A DNA stretch of 64,000 nt from Capsicum annuum (taxonomy: Eukaryota; Streptophyta; Magnoliopsida; Solanales; Solanaceae). The notes beneath the pieces are model-generated. The model was not told the DNA's origin. It was given only the letters and a program-made list of their open reading frames with translations, and did not search any database. Where the stretch lies: assembly GCF_002878395.1 (NCBI RefSeq), contig NC_061122.1:74061458-74125457 (forward strand), in the 5' to 3' direction. Both the position numbers and the translations under genes were made by a program. Positions 1 to 12,518 of this stretch are shown here, in pieces; position 1 is the stretch's first letter, and each line of letters opens with the position of its first letter.

Positions 1-1437
1 AAAGATTTTACAGGTAGTTTACTGTTTCCAAAAGATGGGGGTTTAAGTTCATGGTGTGTTAAATATCACTTTCACTACTTCAGTGTTTGTAATCCAGATA
101 AATGGGGAACCAGATCTATGTTCACCAAGGGTTTTGGGAATTAACAGATTCTAGTTAATGCTAAAGATTCTCGGAATGAGTAAAACAGCAGAATATCCCT
201 GATGATTATACTATTTGACTTATCTCTCAATCTTACAAGACTATTTATTATCTAATTCTCCCGAACTTAGATAACTTATCTATTTCCAATAAGATGTTAT
301 CTCAGGTAGATTAATCCAGTTATGTCATTAATCATTAAATAGAAGGTTGGTAGCTTTCGAGTCCCTGTTGATAATTTACGTCCTCTAGGCTATTTCTCCG
401 TTAGAAGCAAATAAAACCTAAGGCATAACCTAATGTTTGCACCCACTAGATTTTAGTTAAAACAATAGAATCTCAAGATGTTTTACTACTCTTTGAATCC
501 GTTAAACACCTAGGATCATATCAAACCTTAATCCATGGATCCTATAACTCCGGCTAATGAAATTAGTCGCTCATGATTTGATGAATGAAATAACAAGTTT
601 AATTCATGATTATAATGATAAACTTACAAATGGGTATAAAACAACAGGTAGTTCCTCCAATTTAATCACAAGGTAGAAACCCCAAAAATAGTTGATACAA
701 AAACACAAGAATATTTTATAAAAGAGAGCAAATATACGTGTCTCTCCTCTTAGGGTTGATGTCTAATAGATGAATTATTAATTGAATCAAAAACCCTAAA
801 AGATGATATTTATACTAAAGCCTAATTAAGGAAATAAAATAACAAAATTAATAAAATTGTCCCTGGTTAAGGCTGAAGCCAATGTTGATAGGTTATCACG
901 AGGTTGACGACTTATCACGGAGGTCGTCAGCTATGTTTTCTTCTATTCTTTTCAGATTTTCAACTCTTTTGCTCCATTATTGTTTATTCTCATTTCTTCA
1001 GCCTTTTTCTGCAATATCATGAGCAAACACATCAAAATAACAAGAGTTGCTTCAGAATTCACAATTATTTTGAGCTAAAAAACATTAAATGTGTTAGCTT
1101 TTGCTCACACATCACTTATCCTTTAGTTAACAACTAAGCTTCATGTTAAACCATAATCTACCTACACGCTTTACCATTAGCTAGACATAATCCCAAGATC
1201 TCCTCAAATCTTGATTATAAATCAAGAAGTGTCAAATACGTGCATTGTTAATAAAAAAGTTACAATCAAATCTCCCTATTTTATTTTACATGTCATGTTT
1301 TTATCATTCTGGGTAACCTTTTTGTAATTAGAGCACCCATAGGACTTGACATTTATAATTCACTCCTTGTGGATTCGACCCCAACTCTAGTTGGGTTATT
1401 GGCAACGACTATCTCACCCCTCAAACATAGAAGTGAG
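1..1437 (+). repeat. Probable LTR fragment of an unclassified retrotransposon
   Basis: No coding sequence is credible here. The stretch ends with a signature around 1358-1400 (ctccttgtggattcgaccc, then an 'agttgggttatt' run) that closely resembles the 3' end of LTRs in several plant gypsy-type families. No partner LTR, primer binding site or target duplication is visible in the window, so the left end and family are unknown. A short inverted repeat (ttgacgac/gtcgtcag) lies at 903-930. The LTR assignment is by resemblance only. Confidence 0.35.
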
Positions 1438-2862
1438 TTAAGCATTATCAAAGGGCCCCAGTGCGTGACATGACAAGGCAATATACCATGGGATTAAGAG
1501 TATATCCCTCCAATATAAAAGATAACACTTGCATGTGGTCATCAAGGATCCTTCATATTGACAAATATGAGTTTCTAGTTTTGGTTCCCTCAGTAACGCC
1601 ACCTTCCATGGCTTAGATACACACCCCACCATTAATGTCCAATTAAAACCATGACCAAACAATAGATTTACCATTTATTAACCTAGTCTAATATTGGTTG
1701 TATCATCATACCACCCCTTACTTGTAAGTAATATCCATAGACAAACCATTTAGGTTAAGGGGAACTTAGGTGCCCTTTCCATACACCATATTTAATCCAC
1801 TTGAGAGACTTCCATATTCTCTACAAGCACAACCATTTAGCCATTACCTTTTTCAAACCATTTAAACCATGCAAGAGTTCCATTAAAAGAAGTCAATGAT
1901 ATGAACATATCTTTATAAGGATTTCATCAAACACCTTAGAGGCATAATATAACCAAAACCAATTCTAAAGACCATTAAACCATTACCATGCATCCAATTA
2001 TACAAAACTACCATTAATGTATATAAAAACATAATTTAAACGATAGGAAACCATAACCAAGCATTCAATATCAAAACTCCCAATAATAGTTGAAAAACTA
2101 TAATAGTTAAATTGTAAAACCATGAAATCAATCATATAAACTATGCCTTTAGTAGAAATTACAATGAGGGAAGATAACCATGCCTTATACCAAAAAATTG
2201 ATGGAAATAAATACCCAAAACAATCCCCAAAAAAATCCCTTAGTTAAAACCCTAGCTTCCTTGCCCCAAAAGCTCTTGAGAGAATTATGAGATATTTTAG
2301 AATAGTTTCTAAGTGTTAACGAATAGAATAATAGGATAAATAACTTCCTAAGTGTATTAGAAGTCGTGGGTCCTAATTAGGGTAAGTAGAGAAATGTCTA
2401 GAACACCCTCACTTAAGCTGCATAAAATCTCATCACAGGGATATGACTGACCCATACAAGTCGTACCCTCCTATACGATTGGTTTCCACCACTCATATCC
2501 AAGACTCAACCCTTGGATTAAGCATTATCTAGCATATAACTCATCCAACCAAGTCATAACCATAATATATGATCCATACCCATGACCTATATCCTGGAAA
2601 AATTAAATACCAGGAGGATAAAACACTGTCCACAGTACGAGTCCCTGATACGAATCATACCAATCCCTTACAACTCATACCTATAAGTCGTACCCATTCT
2701 AGTGACTAAAACTATCCCACTAACTAAACTTGTTAGCATATGACAGGACCATACCACTCGTACCCCAGCATATGGCTCATACTCATGAGTCGTATTAGGT
2801 TCATAGAACAAATTTCTAGGAAATTTTCCAAGGTATAAAACCCAGGACGTTTCACTATTCTA
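1438..2862. other. Non-coding, LTR-like sequence; no gene seen
   Basis: Short ORFs here have no recognisable content. The part at about 2220-2830 has repeated short words built on 'cgtac' and 'tcgta' (2459-2480, 2633-2700, 2750-2800) and an 'aaaccctagct' stretch like those in the LTR leader regions of the chromoviruses elsewhere in the window. It may be a minus-oriented LTR remnant, but there is no second copy to confirm it. The junction with recognisable copia coding sequence falls at about 2862. Confidence 0.3.
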
Positions 2863-3844
2863 CTCATTATGCAAATTTATATTGATGATATTATCTTTGA
2901 TAGTCCTAATGTCTCTTTGAGTGTGAATTTTGTAAACTTGATAAAAGAAGAATTCGAAATGAGTCTCATGGGAGAACTCATATTCTTCTTGGGACTATAA
3001 ATCCTTGGGACTATAAATCAAGTAGTCTCCCAAATGTACTTTTATCATTTAAGCCAAATATTCAAAGGAACTCATCAAAAAGTTCAACATAGAAAAAGGA
3101 AAGGCTTACAAAACTCCAATGAGTCCCTCCACAAGTCTTGATTTAGACACATCCGGCAAAGATATTAATGAAAAAACATACATAGGGATGATTGGATCTC
3201 TCCTTTACTTGAACGTAAGTTGACCAGATATAATGTTCAACATATGCAAGTGGTCAAGGTTCCAGTCAGTTCCCAAAGAGTCCCATCTAACTTTCATCAA
3301 AAGAATCGTTCGATATCTCATTAGGACACAAAATATTGGACTATGGTATCCGCATTCCTCAAACTTTGATTTAGTTGGCTATTTAGCTATTGATTTCATA
3401 AGTGATAAGAATGATAGAAAAAAAACTAGTGGTACATGTCAGATTCTTAGAAATACCCTAATTTCATGGAATAGCAAGAAACAAATTTCAGTTACTCTAT
3501 CAACCATAGAAGAGGAAAACATATCCAGTGGAAGTTGCGATGCTCAAATTTTGTGGATTATGCATTAATTACTTGAATTTAATTTGTCTTTTGAATCTGT
3601 TCCTATAATGTATGATAACACCAGTGCAATTATCTTATCAAAATTTATTGTTCATTACTCTAGAGCTAAACATAATATAATCAAGCATTATTTTATTTGA
3701 CATCATGTAAAAAATGGAGATTTGTCTTTAAAATTTGTTGATTCAAAAAATCAGTTGGCTGGCATTTTTAAAAAACCTCTATTGGAAGAAAGATTGTATT
3801 CCTTAAGACAAAGCCTTGGAATAACATGCATTAATGATGTTTGA
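2863..3844 (+). pseudogene. Copia pol 3' fragment: reverse transcriptase end and RNase H
   Basis: The frame opens within reverse transcriptase at the metal-binding loop, QIYIDDIIFDS, in place of the family's YVDDIIFGS type. Frameshifts and stops follow to about 3230. The best open stretch, 3233-3568, is the copia RNase H region with HLTFIKRIVRYLIRTQNIG, then SGTCQ and LSTIEEE. The first catalytic Asp of the family's Y-x-D-A-D motif is changed (YLAID here), and an in-frame stop follows at 3566. The tail, with KHNIIKHYF and SLRQSLGITCINDV, runs to a stop at 3842-3844, the normal end region of copia pol. It is dead as an enzyme. Upstream pol domains are missing. Confidence 0.85.
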
Positions 3845-4082
3845 TTTATTTTCTATTTTATATTTGGCAAATCCTTTTATAACTCGACATTATCCTCTCC
3901 TTTTTACTATTTTTTTCACACCTCCTTTTCTTTCTCTCCATAATTATCACCTCTTTACCCTTCTATTTTCCCCAAAAAGCTGGATTTTCCTTCTTTTCAC
4001 CAGTCACCTCCATTCACTTACTTTACACCTTTTCATATTTCCACCACTCAATCTCTCTCAGCCTTTTTAAACCCCTTTCAAC

Positions 4083-4818
4083 ATGACAAGAACTAGATCA
4101 ATGGCTCATCTTCCTAAAAACCCTCCAGATTTCCATTCTAAAAATCTTAAGACTATTCTCCTCTTTGGTTCCTTTAAGAAAGCCTCTTTACATTTTTAAC
4201 ACTCATCTGCTCCCAAAAATGCTCTGCCCTGAGCCCATCTCATCAATCAAGAAATCTTTCCCATCCTATTTGTATTTCTTTCTACCAGAGGACATGCACA
4301 AGTTTTTGACTAGCTCTTAAATGGAAAACTTTACCACATTCAAAAATCGATCCATTATGCCTGGTCGAGTTATCAATCTATCTCAGTTGAAGGAATCTCA
4401 CTACAGTGTAAGTTCTTTCTTGAAATATCAATACTTATCTATGACTTTTTCTCCTCTGTGCGATGGAATTATATGAGGACCCTATGTGCATGTTTTGTGA
4501 GATTCTTCGCCTTTCTTAAGATAATGGTAAACTAGAAGCTCTTGTCCTGGGAACAAGAATCATCCTTAATGATTTCTTATTTGAAAAGGTTTTTGATACT
4601 AAGTTATCTGGGGTAATTCCCTTCATGAGTGGTACTTACCTTTAGAATTTTGAAGTTAACTTTGAGGAAGCTAAAAAGTTCATTTCTGACCCTGAGGTAA
4701 GTTTGTCAATTATAGTCCCCTGTCTCTCTGCTTCAAGTATAGAATATTGGCTCATATTATTTCCACCACTTTCATTCCTTGAAAAGGGTCTCTTAGTAAT
4801 ATGACTTACCGTGATGTG
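4083..4818 (+). pseudogene. Envelope-like / 'putative plant transposon protein' ORF, 5' part
   Basis: An ATG at 4083 begins MTRTRSMAHLPKNPPDFHSK, about 240 bases after the copia pol stop. Further pieces in shifting frames (for example a stretch near 4540-4700 encoding LGTRIILNDFLFEKVFD) resemble the plant family often annotated 'envelope-like' or 'putative plant transposon protein', which accompanies SIRE-type copia elements. Several frameshifts and stops are present. The gene is cut at 4818 by the Athila-type LTR; bases 4814-4818 (atgtg) are the left target duplication. Its cellular function is unproven in the family. Family call is from memory of such proteins, not a search. Confidence 0.5.
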
Positions 4819-6374
4819 TGATGTTAGGTGTATTTATGCACCTTAATATTTCTATCTTTGGTTATTTAGCCTTATTTTGAGGGTAATTATTGTGTTTTTT
4901 GTGTTGATGATGATATAAATAAGAAACTAAGTGTTCAAGTGTGTGTTTACAAGGTGAAAATATATTTTCAAACAAGTTTGGTTTCAAATGATTATTTAGA
5001 GTCTAGACAAGAAAACTAGTTTAACTAGCTTGAGCTAGGAGTTTTGCTAGTTGATTTCAATGGATTCTAGTGGGTGTAAAAATTTCAATTGGATTAAGTC
5101 AAGAGTTGGAACAATAAGTTGAAGATCAATGTGGACTAGCCTAGTCTTAGCTCGTGTTTTTAGTCCATCGTTGTGTATATTGTATTGTTTTGAGATTTAA
5201 TATTTGGTGTTTGATCATGTATGATGATTGGTGAGTTTATTATGATGATATTTTAAAGAAATACAATTTTGAAACCGAATGAAAATAACACCAAGAGGCA
5301 AAGGATGGAAGAGGAAAGCAAAAGACTTAGTTGAATTTCGAGAGGCTAATTCTAGTGAGCCTACGCGAATTGGACGCCTTGTGAATAGTACTCCACACAA
5401 TTTTCAAGGTGCCATGGAGATTTTCCCAATATATATGCAAGGCAACGTGGATCAAATCCCCCACATGGCCAAGTCTTGGTTTACTATAAATAGGACTTGT
5501 TGCACTTAACCTTGGACACTTTTTGACATCTTTGGGAGCTTGACGAGGCTGCTGCATATGTTTTTTAGGGTTTATTCTTCTTAAATTTATCTTTTAATAG
5601 ATTTGATCATGTATTCAAGCATTTGGATGATGATTATGTCGATTGGCGGCTAAATGCCCCCTCTCCGGGGTTAAGGCCAAGAACATGTTTTCTATCATTA
5701 TAAACTAAATTTGTTTAGATTGTTTATAATATTTGGTTGTTTATTCATCCTTGTTTTAACTATTTTAAGGATTGTGAACCCGTAGAATACATATATTGTT
5801 GACCTTTTGATCTTGAGAGAGGGAATAGGAAGATAGATCATGGGGATGAATAAAGTAAGGTTCATATTCTTTTATGTTATAAGGAATTTGAATTAGCGAC
5901 TAGGACAGGGATGTACCTAGAAACCTTGCTTGGTTCACATGTAGGATGATAACTTTAAGCACTTAACTGGATTATTACATCCTCGCTCAATGAAGTAGTT
6001 GTAATGTTTAAGTTAAGTAGGCGATTAGAGGTTGGGAGACCATGATCATGTGATAAACCCTACGAATCGACAACTAAGAGAAACGATCTAATAAATGAAG
6101 TTCAATAGCATAGTATGACTGTTATAAGTGTATTAACCCTGGGATTTACTCTATTGATTGTCTCAAGTCTTTATTTTACGCACTGTTTACTTTAATTTTA
6201 GTTTACAACTTTTAAACTCTCTTTTGGTTACAATTTGCATCAAGTTAATCTCAATAAGTGAACTAGAATTGATTAGTTGTTGGAACTATTCCTTGTGGGA
6301 TCGATACTCGGCTTTCTTTAAGGCCACTATATTACTTGGTAGACCACATACACTTGCGTATGTGCTGCAAATCA
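4819..6374 (+). repeat. 5' LTR of the Athila-type element
   Basis: It starts TGATGTTAGGTG and ends ...GCAAATCA, two bases before the primer binding site. Landmarks shared with the 3' LTR include 'ataaataagaaactaagtgttcaa' near 4915, 'tataaataggacttgttgca' (5485-5505, a possible TATA region), the 'ggggttaaggccaagaacatg' area at 5668-5690 and 'attacttggtagac' near 6330. The ORFs at 5279-5557 are inside the LTR and are not taken as genes. Confidence 0.85.
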
Positions 6375-6376
6375 TT

Positions 6377-6394
6377 TGGCGCCATTGCCGGGGA
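6377..6394 (+). other. Primer binding site, tRNA-Asp type
   Basis: The 18-base site tggcgccattgccgggga lies two bases after the LTR end. It complements the 3' end of plant tRNA-Asp with one apparent mismatch (a at 6384 where the family usually has g). This primer type is characteristic of Athila elements. Confidence 0.8.
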
Positions 6395-6525
6395 CTCGTA
6401 ATTTGGCAACTATTTTTGTTTTAGTTTTACTTTTTAGATTTCTTTGGTGTTTTATGCTTGATCTTTTTTTTTTGTATTTGAAGGAAATAGGTTTTTAGGG
6501 TAGTAAGCTAGAAAGGTAAGGGAAA

Positions 6526-7485
6526 TGGTTGAACTAAGCCTCAAACCCGAGCAACGCTTCCATTAATGAAGGAAAGAAGAAATCTTTTTCCCCTGTATTC
6601 CACAAATAGAAGAAGGTCAAGTCCATTCTGCTCTCATAGCTGAAGAAGAAGAAGCCACAAGATAGTAAAAGAAGTGGCATTCCCACTTTCGATAAATTTG
6701 ACCTTCCCTTTTCAGAAAATGACTGCTGGTGGTAATTTTATACTCAAACAAAATAAGGTACAATTTCTAATTAGCAGTGGACAGTTTGTCGGGTTTTCAC
6801 ATGAAGATCTACACATCCACTTGTGAAACACATTCATCCCAATGGGTGTGTCAACTGATTATGTGAGGATGACACTATTTCCTTCTCACTATTGGGGGAA
6901 TAAAAAAAGTGATTGAATACTGAGACAGAAAATTCAATCACAATATGGGATGACTTAGCCCGAAAGTTTCTCATCCAATTCTTTTCATCTGGAAAGACTA
7001 CTAGACTTTGCAGTGAGATTGTGTTCTTCAAATAGAAGCCAGATGAGAATCTATATCATGAATGGAAGCGGTTCACACCATCAATAGTCCAATGAGGTAT
7101 TAGATCATACTTTTGTAGAGGTACTTAACCATAACACAAAATTTTTTCTATATTCAGCTGCAGGCGGTCAAGCTTTAAAGTTGACGTATGATAAGTTGTA
7201 TACTTTATTGAACCGCATTGATCAAGGGAATCAAGAGTGTCATTTAGAGTAAAGGAATTCAACAAATAAGATTGTAGGTTTGCTGGAGATGGACCAATTT
7301 ACAGCTATATCTACCTAAATTTCTACACTGGAGAAACAGATAAACAATATGAAGTTAGGAGTCAGACAGTCTGCAACCACAATTAATATAATTCAACAAG
7401 CTGCAAGTTGGTGTGAAGTTTTTGGTAAAAGTGGCCATTCGACAGTGATGTGTGCTATAAATCCTGAGTCTATGATATATGTGGG
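6526..7485 (+). pseudogene. Athila-type gag, first part
   Basis: Several stops and frameshifts interrupt the frame, but the gag signature is clear between about 6800 and 7090: VSTDYVRMTLFPFSLL, then SITTWDDLARKFLIQFF and KPDENLYHEWKRF, in the order expected for the retrotransposon gag domain. Near 7405-7440 a cysteine-containing segment (WCEVFGKSGHSTVMC) matches the zinc-knuckle-like position of Athila gag. The coding sequence is cut at 7485 by chromovirus A and resumes at 27943 after the duplicated gtggg. Confidence 0.8.
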
Positions 7486-9903
7486 TGTAACGCCCTGAGT
7501 CTGTAACCCGGATGCTACACGGTGCTCATAATCTTGAAGGACCATAAGCTAACCCATGACTGGTACCTGCTGCAATAACTGAATAATAATAATATATTAT
7601 GCAGAAATTAGGTGAAAAACATGCCATAAGGTTCAATACTGATATAAAACTGAATACGGTATAACAATACCAAAACTAAAACATCTGTCTAAAAATACTC
7701 CAGTCTGAAAAGCCTCAAAACTGTCTGAAATATAGAGTTGATGGGAAGAGTCCCCAACTAACTCCGGCTACTGAAATAAAACTAAAATGCTGAAATATAA
7801 TTATGTCCTCGAACTATGAGAACTCACTAGTAACTCTAACTGCTGAAAATCTATAACTGCTAGGGATGATTGGGAGCCCGTGCATTTAAAACTATGATAT
7901 AATATATCATAGAGCAAGAGAAAAGTATGCATCAGTACTTTGAATGTACTGGTATGCTAAGTTAGGTAGGCTGAAATGCATGGGTTTATATGCATGAACA
8001 ATACTGACTAAATGACATGAATATAACTGAATGGGAGTACATACATGAATAAGTATACTATAACTGAGATCGAGATAACAATGGATACTTAGTCTGAATA
8101 CTGATTAACTGATATCTGAGTATATTGATACTGAATTACAAATAACTAAATGACTATATCTGGCAGTCTTGATTCTATGGAAATATACTGAGTTACATAC
8201 AGAACGGAGTGACTGTGTTTGACAGTCCTGAATCTATAGAACTGAATTGACTTCTGTACTGATACTGAATCTGAAACTAAGACTGTGGGAGGTAATAATC
8301 TAACCGACATGCCCCTTTCTAAATAGATTTGGGTCCAGCTTATAACCCCAATTGAAAGGGTGCCAATACCATGCCATGGGTAAAGACAAGCTGTGAGTTA
8401 ACCCTCTCTAACAGGAAGATCTTTCGTCAACCCTTACTGGTAGGAAAACTCGAAAGAGATGTATCAATCCTTATAATATCTGGAAAGAAGATATCTCAAC
8501 ATACACTAGCTATATAGTTTTGTAATACAGGGATTTCTACTAAGGGTCAAACCCTCTGCTGGCAGGAATTCCCCCATCCCTAGGTTAACTCGGTGATGAA
8601 TCCTACTCCCAATTGAATAGACACTGAACTAATTTCTAGTTCTTACCAGGCTTGATTGAACTGTTACTGATTATACTATATAACTGAACTGGACTCAGTT
8701 CACTGAGTTTCATTGACTGATGAAATACTACTAAATTCTGTTAACTGACTGCATTTACTGAAGCCTAAATAGAATACTGAACTAGACTGGACTGATACTG
8801 AGTCTACTGAGCTCTTCCTGAGTTCTGTAATTGACTGAGAGTACTACTGATTGTGACATGAATGATACTATCCTGAGACTGACCATGGCTTTAGGTAATT
8901 AGCTAAGTTGTCGGGTATTAAATACCCCAGGACTCGATAGCCTAAATTATAAGACATGGCACAATCTTGAAACATGATAAATAACTACTTGATCATTATT
9001 CATTCGTTGGGACCTTGTAGCAAACACTTACATGACATGAAATTGAATACATGATATCATGATATAATTTCATTATTTAATTCTTGTGAACAACTCATTA
9101 AATACTTGAAAGTCATTATATATGCACATAGTACTAATCGACACATGAGCATAAAATTTTCAAGGCTTTAACATGAATTAACATGATACTACATGCGTGA
9201 TAGTTGTTTTTATATAAATCTTACACTTAATCATGGAATAGAAATCTAATCAATATTATAATCATGAATACACTTGAATCCAAATCATGGAAAGCATGAA
9301 ATCAAGCTACTTGAAGTTTAAAAGAGTTTCTTGGACTCCAAGGGTGGAAGGAACCCTTGGATGAACACTTTACATACCTTTATTGCTAAATCCTTGAAGA
9401 AAAATGGTGAAGACTTAAGCCTTGTCTTTGAAATTAAATCACCTAGGGTTCTTGTTCTTGAGCAATTTGTGAGAAAGTAAGTATATTTTGCTTAATAAGG
9501 GTTGAATCTCATGTTTTCGGGCTGGAGAGGGGTGGAAAAAACCCCAATGCCCCTGAGGACATGGTTTTTTAATGACTGAAAACCAAACTATCGACGCGTA
9601 GCACAACATATTGCATCATTGGCATTGATATGATAGCCAACGCGCCACGTCGAGTTCGCATCAGTTCACTAGAAATTGCCACTGGGAGCCAAGGAAAAAT
9701 GTTGATCGATGTTTAAACGAGGTTTGAAAAATACAAAACTCATTTGAAAATACCTACTGATACTCCTGATCATGAATTAACCTAAAGATTGACATTTTAA
9801 GGTCATAAGAGTCATGAAATAGGGTTTCCAACTTCTGAAGGGCAAAATAATACTAATTCTGAATGCTTACCTTGAATTTTCTTAGTTTGGGACCCTTTAG
9901 TAA
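7486..9903 (-). repeat. 3' LTR of chromovirus A (inner edge truncated)
   Basis: The sequence matches the right-hand LTR nearly throughout (for example the regions around 7540, 8380, 8580-8640, 9300-9360). At the inner edge the match stops near 9903, before the terminal 35 or so bases seen at 27900-27937 (ending ttttgcggggacttaca). The LTR start, in element sense, and the adjacent polypurine tract appear to be deleted. The stretch 8388-8580 carries the repeated ccctc.gct.gcagg module discussed in the findings. Confidence 0.85.
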
Positions 9904-10216
9904 GCACAACTAAAACATGATTTTATGACTGAAATTAGTGATATACTGAATTATCATGCTGAACATGTATATCTGATGCATGAGTACATAGCTAAAAATG
10001 ATTCATGAATGCATGACTGGGATTACTGATAAGCTGGGCTTATATACTGGACATGCATGTCTAATGCATGAGTACATGACTGAACTGATTCATGAATGCA
10101 TGACTAAGTATGCAATGTTAATTGATACCAAGTTAGTTGCTATATCCGAACATGAGATTGAGTAAATTCAAAGAAAAATGGTTACCTTGGGTTGAGTCTG
10201 AGCTTGTGGAGAAGAG
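9904..10216 (-). repeat. 3' untranslated region of chromovirus A with a tandem repeat
   Basis: No coding sequence. It holds two copies of an about 87-bp unit. The copies share catg.atatctgatgcatgag-like words (9964-9984 and 10052-10072) and attcatgaatgcatgact (10001-10018 and 10088-10105). Element C has a similar repeated word at the same place relative to its 3' LTR. Confidence 0.7.
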
Positions 10217-10789
10217 GTGAGGATACTTAGTCCTCATGTCTGCTTCTGTTTCCCAAGTAGCTCCCTCAATGAACTGATTCTATCAAAGTACTTTGACAAG
10301 AGGAACTTTTTTGTTCCTCAGTCTGCGAATATGATAATAAAGAATTTCGACTGGGATCTCTTCATAAGTGAGGCTTTTCTGAATATCTATGCCCTCTATA
10401 GTGACTACGCCTGTTGGGTAACCTATACATTTCTTAAGCAAGGAGACATGGAACACTGGGTGCACTGAATCTAAGTCTGAAGGCAACTCAAGCTCGTAAG
10501 CTACCTTTCTGAAATGGCTGAGAATTTGGTAAGGACCGATATATCAGGGACTGAGTTTCCCCGTCTTGCCAAACCTCTTTACTCCTTTCATAGGTGAGAT
10601 ATTAAAATACACAAAATCACCAACCTCAAACTCGAGATCCTTTCTGTGTATATCTGTGTACGATTTCTGTCGGCTCTAAGCTTTCTTAAGCCTTTCCTTG
10701 ATCAACTAAACTTTATCTAAGGTATCAAATACGAAGTCAGGCCTTACCATTGTGGCCTCACCCACTTTAAACCAACAAATGCGAGATCT
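10217..10789 (-). pseudogene. Chromovirus A integrase C-terminus and chromodomain-like tail
   Basis: The minus-strand frame 10283-10486 reads SVHPVFHVSLLKKCIGYP, then SLTYEEIPVEILYYHIRRLR and KKVPLVKVL. This is the conserved C-terminal tail of Del/Tekay-like chromoviruses, after the DNA-binding region and just before the short chromodomain-like end. Upstream, 10487-10789 carries frameshifted integrase C-terminal sequence, with a stretch equivalent to LEFEVGDFVYFNISPMK. In the family this tail is thought to guide integration to heterochromatin. Stops separate it from the core. Confidence 0.75.
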
Positions 10790-11724
10790 ACATTTTCTCT
10801 CATAAAGTGCCTCCAACGGAGCCATTTTAATGCTGGAATAATAGCTATTGTTATATGCAAATTCAATCAAAGAAAAGTGGTCATCCTAACTACCTTTAAA
10901 GTCTATCGTACACGCTTGAAGCATATCTTCTAAAGTCTAAATGGTCCTTTCTGCTTGGCCATCTATCTGAGGATAAAAGGCTATACGGAGGTTAACTCAG
11001 GTACCAAGACCATTTTGGAATGCCTTCCAAATGAAAGGTGAACTAGGTACCTCTATCTTAGATAATGGATAACAGAACACCGTGCAATCTGACCAACTCC
11101 CTGATATAGAGTTTAGCATTATCCTCGGCTGAATAAGAGGTATGGACTGGTAGGAAATAAGCTGATTTGGTCATCCTATCTTCAATGACCCATACTAAAT
11201 CATGCTAACGATGGGTACGAGCCAAACCCATCACAAAGTCTATATTCACTTCTTCCCATTTCCAGGTGGGAATGTTGAACTCTTACATGGACCTGCTAGG
11301 ATTCTAATGTTCAATCTTAACCTGCTGACATATTGAGCACTTAGCCACAAAAGCTACAATGTCTCTCTTCATCCCACTCCACTAATAGATCTCCCATAAA
11401 TCACGGTACATCTTAGTGTCCCCTTGATGAATAGAGTACCGTACACCATGCACTTCTGCTAGAATTTGCTGTCTTAAGTAGTCTACACCTGGCACAGATA
11501 GCCGACCCAAACAATGCAAAACATCATCTCCCTCTTGGCAGAAGACCTCTACTTTCTGATCTCTAACTGATTTCTTCAACTTGACTAGACTGGGATCCCT
11601 GTCCTACTTTTTCTTTACCTCAAAAACCAGGGATGATTCTGAACTACTCTGCACCCATACACTACCTTCTGCTGAATTGACTAAGTGAATACCTAGTCGG
11701 GAAAGTTGATGAACTTCCTGAGCT
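10790..11724 (-). pseudogene. Chromovirus A zinc-binding region and integrase core
   Basis: The frame 11382-11579 (minus) covers the HHCC-type zinc-binding approach, ending RYSIHQGDTKMYRDLWEIY with the paired His positions (H of EVHG and of SIHQG). Nearer to the 3' side, 11100-11300 encodes the integrase core in broken frames, including DFVMGLA and SYSAED-type segments. Several stops interrupt it. It would have joined cDNA to the chromosome. Confidence 0.7.
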
Positions 11725-12513
11725 AACTACTTCTTACCATTCTCCACATGAGCAACACTACCCATAGATATCCTACTAAGAGCATCAACCAGTACACTGG
11801 ATTTACCCGGATGATACAGGACACTCGTGTCGTAGTCTTTCAACAACTCCAACCACCTTCTCGTAGTCTTTGAACAAATCAACGTGCACCTCATACAAAT
11901 AGTGCCTCCAAATATTTTAGGCAAACACTACGGCTGCCAACTCAAGATCATGAGTAGGATAGTTCTTTTCGTGGGGCTTAAGCTGTCTAGAGGCATAGGC
12001 TAAGACGTTTCCTCTTTGCATCAAAACATACCCCAAACGGATTCTGGAGGCATCATAATATACCAAAAACTCGTCTGAACCATCTAGCAGTGTCAAAACT
12101 GAAGCTGTAGTGAGTCGAGTCTTTAATTGCTGAAAACTCTTCTCACAAGAATTTGACCATAGGAATTTGACTTTCTTCTGAGTTAATCTAGACATAGGGG
12201 ATGCAATAGATGAAAATCCCTCAACAAACCATCGATAATAGTTAGCCAAGCCTAAAAATCTCTTGATATCTGTTGGAGAGATGGGTCTAGGCCAGTTTCT
12301 CACTGCTTTGGTCTTTTTAGGATAAACTCTAATGCCATCACCAAAAATGATATCGCCAAGAAAGGCTACTGACCTTAGCCAAAATTTACACTTTCTAAAT
12401 TTGGTGAATAGCTGATGGTTTCTGAGAGTCTGCAATACTATTTTGAGATGGTCTGCATGATCATGCTTACTGTGGGAGTAGAGAAGAATATCATCTATGA
12501 AGACTATGACGAA
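11725..12513 (-). pseudogene. Chromovirus A reverse transcriptase 3' half and RNase H
   Basis: The minus frame 11917-12513 starts within reverse transcriptase at [14 protein letters not shown], so the catalytic Asp pair is intact. It continues through [14 protein letters not shown] and [16 protein letters not shown], then into RNase H with [17 protein letters not shown] and [15 protein letters not shown]. The next frame (11727-11924) has RRWLELLKDYDTSVLYHPGK and DALSR, the normal end of RNase H. The gene is cut at 12518 by chromovirus B exactly at the start of this half; the other half is at 20038. The window therefore holds both sides of one interrupted enzyme gene. Confidence 0.85.
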
Positions 12514-12518
12514 CATGT

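Noticed and set aside
3834..4070. 78-codon ORF with leucine- and serine-rich translation just after copia pol
   Set aside because: Low-complexity pyrimidine-rich leader before the envelope-like ORF; no domain, and its start overlaps the end of the pol frame.
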